Below are positions 1 to 8,214 of a stretch of DNA of 49,416 nt, piece by piece. Below the pieces are notes generated by a model, which saw only the letters and a list, made by a program, of their open reading frames with translations, was not told where the DNA came from and ran no database searches. Where the stretch lies: contig NZ_CAJTYX010000021.1 in NCBI RefSeq assembly GCF_910583865.1, positions 1-49,416 on the forward strand, written 5' to 3'. This stretch comes from an uncultured Muribaculum sp. GTDB lineage: Bacteria > Bacteroidota > Bacteroidia > Bacteroidales > Muribaculaceae. Both the position numbers and the translations under genes were made by a program. Positions within the stretch are counted from its first letter, which is position 1. The number at the start of each line of letters is the position of its first letter.

Positions 1-2
1 AT

Positions 3-54
3 GGAATCGGTCCTATTTTTCAATCGCCCTCTAAAGTTTAGCGGACAGTAATAT
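3..54. repeat. 52-bp terminal inverted repeat, left copy
   Basis: Bases 3-54 are the exact reverse complement of 49365-49416 at the other end of the window. Identity stops abruptly at base 54, where the left side continues into hipA coding sequence and the right side into unrelated intergenic DNA. This is what the end of an insertion sequence, or another dispersed repeat, looks like when an assembly breaks at it. No transposase is inside the window, so the element is not identified. Confidence 0.85.
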
Positions 55-142
55 TTTCGAATCCGCTTCCGTTCCGGATCTGCCATATACCCGCGACAAT
101 ATCAAGGAGCTTGCCAGAGAAATTGTCAGGGCAAGCACCACC

Positions 143-928
143 GTGACCGGAGTACAAGCAAAAATATCGCTCGACATCGCACATGGCGGAAAGAATACGC
201 CCCAGAGATTCACCATAGTCGGACTTTGGGGACGTTTCATCCTGAAGCCCCAGACCGACCGTTTCCCCAATCTCCCCGAGATAGAGGATGTGACCATGCA
301 TATGGCCGAAGCGTCAGGAATAAAGACCGTTCCACACTCGCTGATCCGTTTCGCCGACGGCGAGCTATGCTATATCACCCGGCGTATCGACAGGACAAGA
401 AAGGAGGCAAAAATAGCCATGGAGGATATGTGCCAGCTATCCGAAAGGCTGACCGAGTACAAATATAAAGGATCATATGAACGGATTGCAAAGCTTATAC
501 GTAAATATTCTTCAGCCCCGATTCTTGATGTCGTTAATTTCTGGGAGATTGTAATATTTTCATGGCTTACCGGCAACGCCGACATGCATCTCAAAAACTT
601 TTCTCTGTATCGTCCGTCCGGCGATTACATGCTCACGCCTGCATACGACCTCCTTTCAACGGCAATTGTGATGCCGGAGGATGACGAGGAACTTGCGCTG
701 ACGTTAAACGGCAAAAAGAAACGGATAAAACGCGAGGATTTCGAAAAGGCGATGCTCGACAGCGGCATGGACGAAAAGGCGATAGGCAATCTCTTCAAAA
801 AATTTGAAAGATCCATGCCGGCATGGGAAAGACTTATCAAGGACTCGTTTCTTCCGGAGGATATGAAGGAGCAGTATATCGAGCTGATAACGCGGATGTC
901 GACACGCCTTGGATTAATCCCCTCCTGA
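143..928 (+). CDS. hipA: HipA-family kinase, 5'-truncated by repeat
   Basis: This encodes the C-terminal kinase part of a HipA-type serine/threonine kinase, the toxin of HipBA-like modules; HipA of E. coli phosphorylates glutamyl-tRNA synthetase. Counting from the GTG at 143, the catalytic loop N-A-D-M-H-L-K-N is at residues 145-152, followed by a P-A-Y-D-L-L metal-binding segment. The only in-frame start is this GTG, but family-like sequence (L-P-Y-T-R-D-N-I-K-E-L, then V-T-G-V-Q-A-K) continues upstream to about base 50, and an in-frame stop at 32-34 lies in the terminal repeat. The gene has therefore probably lost its first residues to an insertion. No HipB antitoxin is visible. The kinase core is intact, so residual activity is possible; a pseudogene is equally plausible. 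Confidence 0.8.
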   Translation: MTGVQAKISLDIAHGGKNTPQRFTIVGLWGRFILKPQTDRFPNLPEIEDVTMHMAEASGIKTVPHSLIRFADGELCYITRRIDRTRKEAKIAMEDMCQLSERLTEYKYKGSYERIAKLIRKYSSAPILDVVNFWEIVIFSWLTGNADMHLKNFSLYRPSGDYMLTPAYDLLSTAIVMPEDDEELALTLNGKKKRIKREDFEKAMLDSGMDEKAIGNLFKKFERSMPAWERLIKDSFLPEDMKEQYIELITRMSTRLGLIPS

Positions 929-962
929 CATCATGTGTACATACCGGGAATTCAGTCCGGCA

Positions 963-994
963 TTTGCACCGGAGGGAAAAAAGCAGTATCTTTG
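963..994 (+). promoter_or_regulatory. Bacteroidota promoter of the DUF4290-murA-rimM operon
   Basis: TTTG at 963-966 is followed after 20 bases by TATCTTTG at 987-994, matching the -33/-7 pattern of the Bacteroidota primary sigma factor. The expected transcription start is about 20 bases before the ATG at 1015. Confidence 0.7.
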
Positions 995-1014
995 AGGAAA
1001 AGTTTCTTTTGCGA

Positions 1015-1608
1015 ATGCTTACATACAACACCCAGCAGAGCCGTCTGATTCTCCCCGAGTACGGCCGCAACATACAGCAGATGGTGGAGCACTGCCTCAC
1101 TATAGAGAACCGCGACGAGCGCAACGCCTGCGCCCGCACGATTGTCGAGTGCATGCTCAACCTCTTCCCCGAAATCAAGCAGAAAGAAGGGTACGAACAA
1201 CAGCTGTGGGACCATCTGGCGATAATGTCGGGCTTCCGCCTGGACATCGACTATCCTTTCGAGGTGATCCGCCCCGACAGCCTGGAGTCGCGCCCGCAGC
1301 CCGTATTCTACCCCGGCAAGGGGATCAACAGCCGCCACTACGGCCACAACCTTGAGGCTATGATTGATACCGCCTCCCACATGGAGCCGGGCGAAGAGCG
1401 CGACGCGCTCATAATGCTGCTGGCCAACCATATGAAGAAGATGCTGCTGGCCATAAACCCCGAAGGTGTCGATGACGCCAAGGTGTTCAAGGACCTCGCC
1501 CACTACAGCCACGGGGCCATACGCCTCGACCCGTCGACATGCCGGCTACACCAGTTCAAGGTAGTGGCCCCACCCACCCCGTCCAAGAAGAAAAAGAAAA
1601 AGAAATGA
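1015..1608 (+). CDS. DUF4290 family protein
   Basis: A 197-residue cytoplasmic protein of the DUF4290 family, which is largely restricted to Bacteroidota and has no established function. The start is set at the ATG at 1015, giving the family's characteristic opening M-L-T-Y-N-T-Q-Q and a following L-P-E-Y-G-R-N-I-Q-Q-M-V segment; the longer open frame upstream overlaps hipA and is not family-like. A good promoter lies just upstream. The protein ends in a run of seven lysines, perhaps a nucleic-acid or membrane contact. Its stop overlaps the murA start (ATGA at 1605-1608), so the two are translationally coupled. This adjacency to murA suggests a role in envelope synthesis, but that is inference. 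Confidence 0.85.
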   Translation: MLTYNTQQSRLILPEYGRNIQQMVEHCLTIENRDERNACARTIVECMLNLFPEIKQKEGYEQQLWDHLAIMSGFRLDIDYPFEVIRPDSLESRPQPVFYPGKGINSRHYGHNLEAMIDTASHMEPGEERDALIMLLANHMKKMLLAINPEGVDDAKVFKDLAHYSHGAIRLDPSTCRLHQFKVVAPPTPSKKKKKKK

Positions 1609-2915
1609 GCACGTTCATAGTCGAAGGCGGCCACCGCATGCATGGCGACATCACGCCGCAGGGTGCCAAGAACGAGGCGCTACAGATTATCTGCGCCACC
1701 CTGCTCACGCCCGAGCGCGTGGTGGTGGAGAACATCCCCGACATACTCGACATAAACAACCTCATCTCGCTCCTGGCCGAGATGGGATGCAAGGTCGAAA
1801 GGCTTTCGCCGCATTCCTACGCGTTCACCGCCGGGAATGTAGACATAGCCTACCTGTCGACGCCCGAATACCGGCGGCGCGCGGCCGCCTTGCGCGGGTC
1901 GGTCATGCTGCTCGGCCCGCTCGTGGCCCGCTTCGGCTACGCCGTGCTCCCCAAGCCCGGCGGCGACAAGATAGGGCGCCGACGCCTCGACACCCACTTC
2001 ATCGGCATACAGAAGCTCGGCGCGTCGCTCGAATACCGCTCCGACATAAAGGCCTACGAGGTGAAGGCCGACGGGCTGCAGGGCGCTTACATGCTTCTCG
2101 ACGAGGCGTCGGTCACCGGCACGGCCAACATCGTGATGGCGGCGGTGCTCGCCAAAGGCACGACCACCATCTACAACGCCGCGTGCGAGCCATACATACA
2201 GCAACTGTGCCGCCTGCTCACGGCCATGGGAGCGAAAATCGAGGGGATAGGCTCCAACCTGCTCGTTATCCACGGCGTGGACTCGCTCGGCGGCGCCTCC
2301 CACCGTGTGCTCCCCGACATGATCGAGGTGGGGAGCTTCATCGGCATGGCGGCGATGACCGGGAGCGAGATACGCCTGCGCGACGTGTCGTATGACGACC
2401 TCGGCATAATCCCCGACAGTTTCAGCCGCCTTGGCGTGGCCATCGAGCGACATGGCGACGACATAGTGATTCCCGAGCGCGGCTCCTACGAGATAGAGAC
2501 ATTCATGGACGGCTCGATCATGACCTTCGCCGACGCGCCATGGCCCGGGCTGTCGCCCGACCTGTTGAGCGTGTTTCTCGTGGTGGCCACACAGGCGCGT
2601 GGCAGCGTGCTCATCCACCAGAAGATGTTCGAGAGCCGCCTGTTTTTCGTAGACAAGCTCATCGACATGGGCGCACAGATCATACTCTGCGACCCGCATC
2701 GCGCCGCAGTCATCGGCTCGGGCAGGCTCAATTCGCTCAGGGCCACCACCATGGTGTCGCCAGACATACGCGCCGGCATAGCCATGCTGATAGCCGCCAT
2801 GAGCGCGAAAGGCACGAGCCAGATCCAGAACATCGACCAGATCGACCGTGGCTACGAAGGTATCGACAAGCGCCTCAACGCCATAGGAGCCAAGATAATC
2901 CGCGTCACCGACTGA
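1605..2915 (+). CDS. murA: UDP-N-acetylglucosamine 1-carboxyvinyltransferase
   Basis: MurA transfers enolpyruvate from PEP to UDP-GlcNAc, the first committed step of peptidoglycan synthesis, in the cytoplasm. The 436-residue protein has the family's opening (G-A-K-N-E-A-L, with the PEP-contacting lysine at 22) and the L-G-P-L-V-A-R-F-G stretch. The catalytic loop reads P-G-G-D-K-I-G: residue 121 is Asp where the E. coli enzyme has Cys115. That Cys is what fosfomycin alkylates, and Cys-to-Asp enzymes remain active but are insensitive, so intrinsic fosfomycin resistance is expected. The start is the ATG at 1605, overlapping the DUF4290 stop; the longer open frame begins inside that gene. rimM follows after 5 bases. 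Confidence 0.97.
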   Translation: MSTFIVEGGHRMHGDITPQGAKNEALQIICATLLTPERVVVENIPDILDINNLISLLAEMGCKVERLSPHSYAFTAGNVDIAYLSTPEYRRRAAALRGSVMLLGPLVARFGYAVLPKPGGDKIGRRRLDTHFIGIQKLGASLEYRSDIKAYEVKADGLQGAYMLLDEASVTGTANIVMAAVLAKGTTTIYNAACEPYIQQLCRLLTAMGAKIEGIGSNLLVIHGVDSLGGASHRVLPDMIEVGSFIGMAAMTGSEIRLRDVSYDDLGIIPDSFSRLGVAIERHGDDIVIPERGSYEIETFMDGSIMTFADAPWPGLSPDLLSVFLVVATQARGSVLIHQKMFESRLFFVDKLIDMGAQIILCDPHRAAVIGSGRLNSLRATTMVSPDIRAGIAMLIAAMSAKGTSQIQNIDQIDRGYEGIDKRLNAIGAKIIRVTD

Positions 2916-2920
2916 GACAC

Positions 2921-3469
2921 ATGTCCTCCATGATCACCGCAGACCAACTCATAGAGATAGGCCACTTCGGAAAGCCCCACGGCATAAACGGGGAGCTGAA
3001 CGCATACGTCGATGCCGACATTGACGCCGACGCCATGAAGCGCATCGTGCTTATGATCGACGGCATATATGTGCCGTTTTTCATAGGCTCGATCAGGCAG
3101 AAGCGCCACGACACATTCATAGTGGCGCTCGACGACATCAGCAACGAGCATGAGGCATCCGAGCTGACCAACCGGCAGATATTTGTGCTGAAAGCCGACG
3201 GCGTGCTCCTTGACGACGAGGCGGATGCCGAACCCGACGGACTCTACGCCTCCGACCTTGTGGGATACAACGTCACCGACGACTCCGACGGCCATACAAT
3301 AGGCACTGTAGAGGATATCGACGACTCCACCGACAACGTCCTCTTCATCATCGCCACCCCCGACGGCGACACCGTCTACCTCCCCGTGGCCGACGAATTC
3401 ATCACCTCCATCGACACCGACACCCGCACCCTCTGCATGTCGCTCCCCGACGGCATCCTCGACCTCTGA
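2921..3469 (+). CDS. rimM: ribosome maturation factor RimM
   Basis: RimM binds ribosomal protein S19 and helps mature the 30S head. The 182-residue protein shows the N-terminal RimM domain (I-G-H-F-G-K-P-H-G-I-N-G-E-L near residues 11-24) and a C-terminal PRC-barrel (Y-A-S-D-L-V-G-Y-N-V, then G-T-V-E-D-I-D with a D-N-V-L-F segment and a closing Y-L-P-V-A-D-E-F-I). It is strongly acidic, as Bacteroidota RimM proteins often are. The ATG at 2921 lies 5 bases after the murA stop; a second ATG at 2930 is also possible. The usual partners trmD and rpsP are not present here, so rimM travels with murA in this genome. Confidence 0.95.
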   Translation: MSSMITADQLIEIGHFGKPHGINGELNAYVDADIDADAMKRIVLMIDGIYVPFFIGSIRQKRHDTFIVALDDISNEHEASELTNRQIFVLKADGVLLDDEADAEPDGLYASDLVGYNVTDDSDGHTIGTVEDIDDSTDNVLFIIATPDGDTVYLPVADEFITSIDTDTRTLCMSLPDGILDL

Positions 3470-3569
3470 CACCGCATCCCACTCCCCGCGACGGAAATAT
3501 AAGACCCCATCAACAAGGCAAAACTTTTTGACATAATGCAACCGTAGCATCTGAATAATTGGCAAAATG

Positions 3570-3601
3570 TTTGTATCGTATCGCGCCAAACACTAACTTT
3601 G
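3570..3601 (+). promoter_or_regulatory. promoter of the secreted FN3/T9SS protein
   Basis: TTTG at 3570-3573, a 20-base spacer, and TAACTTTG at 3594-3601 form a near-consensus Bacteroidota promoter. The expected leader is about 24 bases before the ATG at 3630. Confidence 0.72.
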
Positions 3602-3629
3602 CGATACATTCACTAAAACCAATTTCATT

Positions 3630-5360
3630 ATGATCAAATTTTTACCTTTCGTGTTGATGCTTGCAATCTGTGGGGGCACGGCATTCGCCAAAACCTACAC
3701 GCCGGAATCGCCACGCGGACAGAAGTCGACATACGACGCGGTGGCAAACACTGTCACGGTTTCGGCGACAGCACCTACCCAAACGGAATTCGACTGGGAG
3801 ACATTTCTTCAGGAGGACCTGCCATACATCTCCTACGTACTCATAGAGCGGCACATTTCCGGAACATCATGGTATGACAATGACTATGAAATAGGACGAG
3901 TGACAGATGTAACTCCCGGGAAAGAATTCCAATTCATCGACAAGGAGGTAGAAGCAGACCGCAAATATGAGTACAAGCTGACATGCTACGTGGATGACGA
4001 GCACGGCACTTCGTCATATACCACCATATATACCGGAATCAACCCGGGGCAGATCACCGCTTTCTCCGCCACTACGCCCGACCATCTTACGGGCACTGTA
4101 AACTTTTCGGTGACCGCACCTTCCCTCAGCGACAAAGGGGTGACGCTCACATCGCCGCTCACCATCGAAATCCAGGAGTCCATCGACTGGACATGGACGG
4201 CAATACATTCCATCGAAGATGTGCAGCCAGGCACCACCGTCACATGGCAGCTCACCGACATTCCCCTCGGGAAATCGTTGCACTACCGGGCTGTAGCCCG
4301 ATCCGGGAGCGCCGGCGTGGGCGAAGGGCTTGAAGCCGACACATATACCGGACTCGACATTCCAGGCACTCCGCGCAACTTCAAATGTGTCGTAGAGGAT
4401 GAAACCGCGCGTATGACCTGGGATATGCCGGAGAAAGGCTACCGTGGAGGATGCTTCGATCCGGAATCGACCACCTACAATATCACTCGCAAATTCAATG
4501 ACGGCACAACCGAGACCGCCATCTCCGGAGTCCGGGGCACGGAGTATGTCGACAAGCCTGATTTTGCCGAAGCGGCTACAGTCACATATGTCATCGAGGC
4601 AGTCAACGATGCCGGCACAAGCATGACGGCAGCCGAGCACAAGCCCGTCAGCGTAGGCGCACCTGCAAAGCTTCCATTCTGCGAATCCTTTGCTTCGGAG
4701 AAGCTGGCCCACCGTGGATGGATTCTCGAAAGTACGCAGGATGACCCATACTACAGATATGAAGCGTGGGAGTTCATTCCGGACGCCTTGATGTACTACT
4801 TCCCCTCGGATGATTATCTCGACGTAACACCGCAAGACAACGACGGCGGAATGGCTTCATGTAAATTCTACGGACATTCTGCCGACGGACAGACGGAGAG
4901 CCTGATCTCCTCTGCAATTGACACGAAGGGTGTGGATGGTGTTGATTTCAAATTCCATCTCTATGACGTATGCGCCGAAGCGACCAAGAATACAGTGACC
5001 GCCTACATAAGCCGCGACGGTGGGGAATGGGAAAATGTATATGCCTCAGAACCATCTTCCGAGACCGTGCCGGGGTGGCATGAAGTGTCAATCCCGGTTT
5101 CACTTGGCGCAAAATGCAACGTACTGAAAGTAAAAATCGACGCAACGCGCCACGAAGGCCCGATCACCAACGTATACATCGACAATATCTCGGTAAAATC
5201 CAATTCGTCAAGCGCTATCGATGAAATCGATGACGCACGGCTTACCGACACTCCTGCCGAATACTTCAATCTCCGTGGAGTAAGGATCGCCGAGCCTTCC
5301 GAAGCCGGAATATACATCGTCCGTCGCGGCACATCGGTGGCCAAAGTCATCGTCCGCTAA
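3630..5360 (+). CDS. secreted FN3 / choice-of-anchor J protein with T9SS tail
   Basis: A 576-residue exported protein. Residues 1-20 form a signal peptide ending A-F-A before K21. Two or three fibronectin-III-like beta-sandwich modules follow (residues about 35-340), recognisable by W/Y-containing strands and a repeated shape of Y-K-L-T then Y-T-G-I/L-x-x-P-G. Residues about 350-515 look like a choice-of-anchor J or cleaved-adhesin domain (P-F-C-E-S-F, G-G-M-A-S-C-K-F, then S-L-I-S-S-A-I-D). The end (Y-F-N-L-R-G-V-R-I, then G-I-Y-I-V-R-R-G, then V-A-K-V-I-V-R) is a type A T9SS sorting domain, so the protein is expected on the cell surface. It is a stand-alone unit with its own promoter. No catalytic domain is seen; a binding or adhesive role is inferred. 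Confidence 0.82.
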   Translation: MIKFLPFVLMLAICGGTAFAKTYTPESPRGQKSTYDAVANTVTVSATAPTQTEFDWETFLQEDLPYISYVLIERHISGTSWYDNDYEIGRVTDVTPGKEFQFIDKEVEADRKYEYKLTCYVDDEHGTSSYTTIYTGINPGQITAFSATTPDHLTGTVNFSVTAPSLSDKGVTLTSPLTIEIQESIDWTWTAIHSIEDVQPGTTVTWQLTDIPLGKSLHYRAVARSGSAGVGEGLEADTYTGLDIPGTPRNFKCVVEDETARMTWDMPEKGYRGGCFDPESTTYNITRKFNDGTTETAISGVRGTEYVDKPDFAEAATVTYVIEAVNDAGTSMTAAEHKPVSVGAPAKLPFCESFASEKLAHRGWILESTQDDPYYRYEAWEFIPDALMYYFPSDDYLDVTPQDNDGGMASCKFYGHSADGQTESLISSAIDTKGVDGVDFKFHLYDVCAEATKNTVTAYISRDGGEWENVYASEPSSETVPGWHEVSIPVSLGAKCNVLKVKIDATRHEGPITNVYIDNISVKSNSSSAIDEIDDARLTDTPAEYFNLRGVRIAEPSEAGIYIVRRGTSVAKVIVR

Positions 5361-5386
5361 AACCGGCAAATCCCACAATCATACTC

Positions 5387-5422
5387 GACCGGATGCCGCA
5401 GAATCCACTGCCACATCCGGTC
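5387..5422 (+). terminator. candidate terminator hairpin after the FN3/T9SS gene
   Basis: A perfect 9-bp stem (GACCGGATG at 5387-5395 with its complement at 5414-5422) sits 26 bases after the stop codon, with an 18-base loop and a weak T-containing tail. Confidence 0.5.
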
Positions 5423-5504
5423 GTTATTTATATACCACACTTATTCTCACAGCCACAACACGCACACCAAAGACAAGCCATACAGAACTTTAGGGTTTGT
5501 CTGA

Positions 5505-5700
5505 ATAACAGAAGCCAAGAATGATACGCCATGGGAGAGCCGGAGGCTCGATGGTCCGGTTAGCCCCCGGCGTAGCGTAGCGCAGCCCGGGAAAAGCGAA
5601 TATCGATTTTGCTGGCAGCCCGGGAAGGGCGTGGTTCACCGCAGGACCTATAACCCGATATCCAACAATACGCTCCAATACATTGTTTTGTAACATCCTC
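5505..5700. repeat. GC-rich palindromic intergenic element downstream of the DUF1016 gene
   Basis: The 431-base gap 5361-5791 holds no convincing gene. From about 5505 to 5700 it contains dense GC-rich symmetry: an 11-base direct repeat (GCAGCCCGGGA near 5583 and near 5613), a small GAGCC/GGCTC hairpin near 5535, and an imperfect palindrome around the CCCGGCG/CGCAGCCCGGG stretch at 5567-5592. The 70-residue open frame here on the minus strand looks like a by-product of this composition. I read it as a repeated extragenic palindrome-type element; a copy elsewhere in the genome would confirm that. The remaining part, 5700-5790, is plain AT-rich DNA. Confidence 0.5.
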
Positions 5701-5791
5701 AACTATGCTATAGAAAGTACTTAAATCCGCAAAAACAACCCCTCAGTATTTCTAACAAATGATATGCACAATGAAATAAAAAGGGTATTCT

Positions 5792-6880
5792 CTATTCTTT
5801 CTCGATTCTATAATGCTCTTTTGCCACGGCAATAGCTCTCTGAAGTTTCTCCGACAGCAGTTTCTTATCGGGTAATTTGGTATAATATTGAGCCACCTTG
5901 ATAGTCGAGGTCTCATCAAGCATAAGGTATTCAATATGTTCCGTATTGCCTTCCGAACAAAGTATCAATCCTATGGGTGATTCTTCACCTTCCTTACGGT
6001 CGTGATGGTTCAAGTATCGCAAATAAAGCAGCATCTGCCCTTCATACTCAGGTTTGAAGCGGCCTAATTTGAGGTCAACAGCAACGAGCCTGCGCAACCC
6101 GCGATGGTAAAACAATAAGTCAAGGCGATAAGTCACCCCATCAACCGGTATCCGTTTCTGGCGGTCTAAGAAAGCGAAATCCGTACCAAACTCACGGAGA
6201 AACTCTTGGATTTGTGTAAGTATGGCATCTTCGAGTTCGGACTCGGAAAACACATCGGGCAGACCGAGCATATCAAGAAAGTAACTACTCCGGAATACAA
6301 TATCGGGAAGAAGCTCATTGGTTTCTTTGACATGCCGGAGTTCTGCTTTAATCATTTCTTCCGGACGGCGACTTATAGCTGTTCTTTCGTATAGCTGTTC
6401 GTCAATCTTTTCATTTAATGTCCTTGTATTCCACCTCTCGATACGACACATTTCCATATAGAACTGCCGTTTCAGAGGATCATCTATTGACATGAGAGAA
6501 CGGAGATGAGTCCAGTTTAATTGGGTACTCACTGCGTACCTAATTTCATCTTCCGAGAAAGTGTACGCAGCGCGTACCGAATGTTTGAGCTTTTCATACC
6601 CCCACCCGCTACCATATCGCTCTTTCAATTTTTTTGCAAGCCGCTTTATGACTTGCTTCCCGTATTCTGCTCGTTTATTGAATAAAACGTCCTCTTTGAT
6701 ACGCTTACCGACGTGCCAATTCATCAAACATGCTTCCGAATTGACATATACGGCAACACGGTAGCGAGTATCTTCAATGATGGTGCAAACATCATCATAG
6801 AGGGCCGTTTCCAAACCATATGTAGGGGTTAAATCTTCCATAATCCCATTATTACCAAAGTCTAACATTTCAGGTTTCAC
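5792..6880 (-). CDS. DUF1016 PD-(D/E)XK nuclease-domain protein
   Basis: A 362-residue protein of the DUF1016/YhcG type. The N-terminal DUF1016 part (residues about 18-180: Y-G-L-E-T-A-L-Y-D-D, then W-x-V-G-K-R-I-K-E-D-V and Y-G-K-Q-V-I-K-R-L) is followed by a restriction-like nuclease fold (residues about 195-350) with the active-site signature Y-R-L-D-L-L-F-Y-H, V-A-V-D-L-K-L-G, so the catalytic D...D-x-K is present. The family is a predicted DNA nuclease, widespread on mobile and accessory DNA, with no settled role. Three possible starts exist (ATG at 6880, 6868, 6841). A TAnnTTTG element at 6890-6897 would place the transcript start near 6884, so the second or third ATG is more likely used; residue numbers are from the first. 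The gene is AT-richer than its neighbours, which fits acquisition. Confidence 0.88.
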   Translation of the reverse strand: MKPEMLDFGNNGIMEDLTPTYGLETALYDDVCTIIEDTRYRVAVYVNSEACLMNWHVGKRIKEDVLFNKRAEYGKQVIKRLAKKLKERYGSGWGYEKLKHSVRAAYTFSEDEIRYAVSTQLNWTHLRSLMSIDDPLKRQFYMEMCRIERWNTRTLNEKIDEQLYERTAISRRPEEMIKAELRHVKETNELLPDIVFRSSYFLDMLGLPDVFSESELEDAILTQIQEFLREFGTDFAFLDRQKRIPVDGVTYRLDLLFYHRGLRRLVAVDLKLGRFKPEYEGQMLLYLRYLNHHDRKEGEESPIGLILCSEGNTEHIEYLMLDETSTIKVAQYYTKLPDKKLLSEKLQRAIAVAKEHYRIEKE

Positions 6881-6889
6881 CTATAATAG

Positions 6890-6897
6890 CAAAATTA
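6890..6897 (-). promoter_or_regulatory. -7 element of the DUF1016 gene
   Basis: On the minus strand 6897-6890 reads TAATTTTG. No good TTTG lies at the expected upstream distance, so this is only half a promoter match. Confidence 0.45.
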
Positions 6898-7116
6898 AGG
6901 AATAAAATCGAGGAATTACGCAACCGGGAATGAAAAACGGACTTTGTTCTTTAATCTTCGCTTCGTTTTTGAATCCACGGAATCTATGGAATCCGCAGTT
7001 AGTTCTCGAATCTACGGCTCCGCTCCCCGACAGCCGTTATCGAGCGTGGGCCCACGAGCGCGTAATCATACGCGTAATGGAGCGCCACTGAAAAAATACT
7101 AAAATCGGGAGGGAGG

Positions 7117-7149
7117 TTTGGGGTGATAGCGGTTTTTTGCGTACCTTTG
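7117..7149 (+). promoter_or_regulatory. nrnA promoter abutting the start codon
   Basis: TTTG at 7117-7120, a 21-base spacer, and TACCTTTG at 7142-7149. Only 6 bases separate the -7 element from the ATG at 7156, so the transcript is predicted to begin at or within a base or two of the start codon. Confidence 0.7.
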
Positions 7150-7155
7150 TGAGTT

Positions 7156-8184
7156 ATGCTAAAATCCGTCATAAACGAGGACAACGTGAAGGCAGTGCGC
7201 AAGCTTCTGGAAGAGAGCGAGCGCATCGTCATCACATGCCATAAGTCGCCCGACGGCGACGCCATAGGCTCGGCCTTCGGCCTGGCCCACACGCTTGCCA
7301 ACATAGGCAAGGAGGCGAAGGTGGTGACCCCCGACCGTCCGCCGCGCAATCTCCGGTTCCTGCCGGGGGTGAAGGAGGTGGTGCCCTACACGCTCTACCC
7401 CGACTTCGCACACCAACTGCTGCAGGACGCCGACCTGGTGTTCTGCCTCGACTTCAACGCTCTCTACCGCGTGGACCGCATGCGCGACGAGCTTGCCTCG
7501 TCACCCGCGCCGAAGATAATGATCGACCACCACGAGGACCCGGAGCCGTTCACGGCAGTCACCATATCGCACCCCGAGCAATCGTCGACGTCGGTGCTCG
7601 TGTTCAGGCTGCTGTGCCGCCTGGAGCTGTTCGACCGCATCGACCGCAAGGCCGCCACATGCATCTACACCGGCATGATGACCGACACAGGCAACTTCAC
7701 CTACAACTCCAACGACCCCGACCTCTACATCATCATCGCCGAGCTGCTCCGCAAGGGTATCAACAAGGACGAGCTTTACAAGAAGGTGATGAACACCCGC
7801 AGCACCTCCACCCTCAAGCTCCACGCCTACGCCATCGCCGAGCGCATGGAGATATTCCCCGAGCTGCACACGGCGCTGATCGTGCTCACCCAGGAGGAGC
7901 TTAAGCGCTACGACTACCATCCGGGCGACGACGAGGGCCTGGTGAACACCCCCCTGGGCATCGAGAACATGGTCTACTCCGTGTACCTGCGCCAGGACAA
8001 GGACCAGATCAAGGTGTCGACACGCAGCACCGGCAATTTCCGCGCCGACCTCATCTGCACGAAATACTACCACGGGGGAGGACATGTCAACGCCGCCGGC
8101 GGCGAGCTGAAGTGCACCCTCGAAGAAGCCATCGAGGTGTTCCGCTCCACATTCCCCGACATTGAGAAGTACCTTCAACAATAA
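7156..8184 (+). CDS. nrnA: DHH-family bifunctional oligoribonuclease/pAp phosphatase (NrnA-like)
   Basis: A 342-residue cytoplasmic phosphoesterase. NrnA enzymes degrade short RNA oligonucleotides to mononucleotides and dephosphorylate pAp. The DHH domain shows H29-x3-D33-x-D35, an aspartate in L-V-F-C-L-D-F-N at residue 99, and the naming motif D124-H125-H126; M-T-D-T-G-N-F at 175-181 adds another metal ligand. The C-terminal DHHA1 domain carries the substrate-binding G-G-G-H at 307-310. Length and motif order are those of the family. No other ATG lies in the first 100 residues, so the ATG at 7156 next to the promoter is probably real. It is followed after 30 bases by the DUF4827 lipoprotein gene. 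Confidence 0.93.
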   Translation: MLKSVINEDNVKAVRKLLEESERIVITCHKSPDGDAIGSAFGLAHTLANIGKEAKVVTPDRPPRNLRFLPGVKEVVPYTLYPDFAHQLLQDADLVFCLDFNALYRVDRMRDELASSPAPKIMIDHHEDPEPFTAVTISHPEQSSTSVLVFRLLCRLELFDRIDRKAATCIYTGMMTDTGNFTYNSNDPDLYIIIAELLRKGINKDELYKKVMNTRSTSTLKLHAYAIAERMEIFPELHTALIVLTQEELKRYDYHPGDDEGLVNTPLGIENMVYSVYLRQDKDQIKVSTRSTGNFRADLICTKYYHGGGHVNAAGGELKCTLEEAIEVFRSTFPDIEKYLQQ

Positions 8185-8214
8185 ATCCAACATATTTTCG
8201 ACCGACAGAAACAT

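Noticed and set aside
1680..2699. Long open frame of 339 residues antisense to murA
   Set aside because: It mirrors a well-supported gene in GC-rich DNA, where stop codons are rare on the other strand, and its translation has no recognisable domain.
5490..5702. 70-residue minus-strand open frame in the palindromic region
   Set aside because: Composition follows the GC-rich repeat, no known domain, no promoter or start context; treated as repeat DNA.
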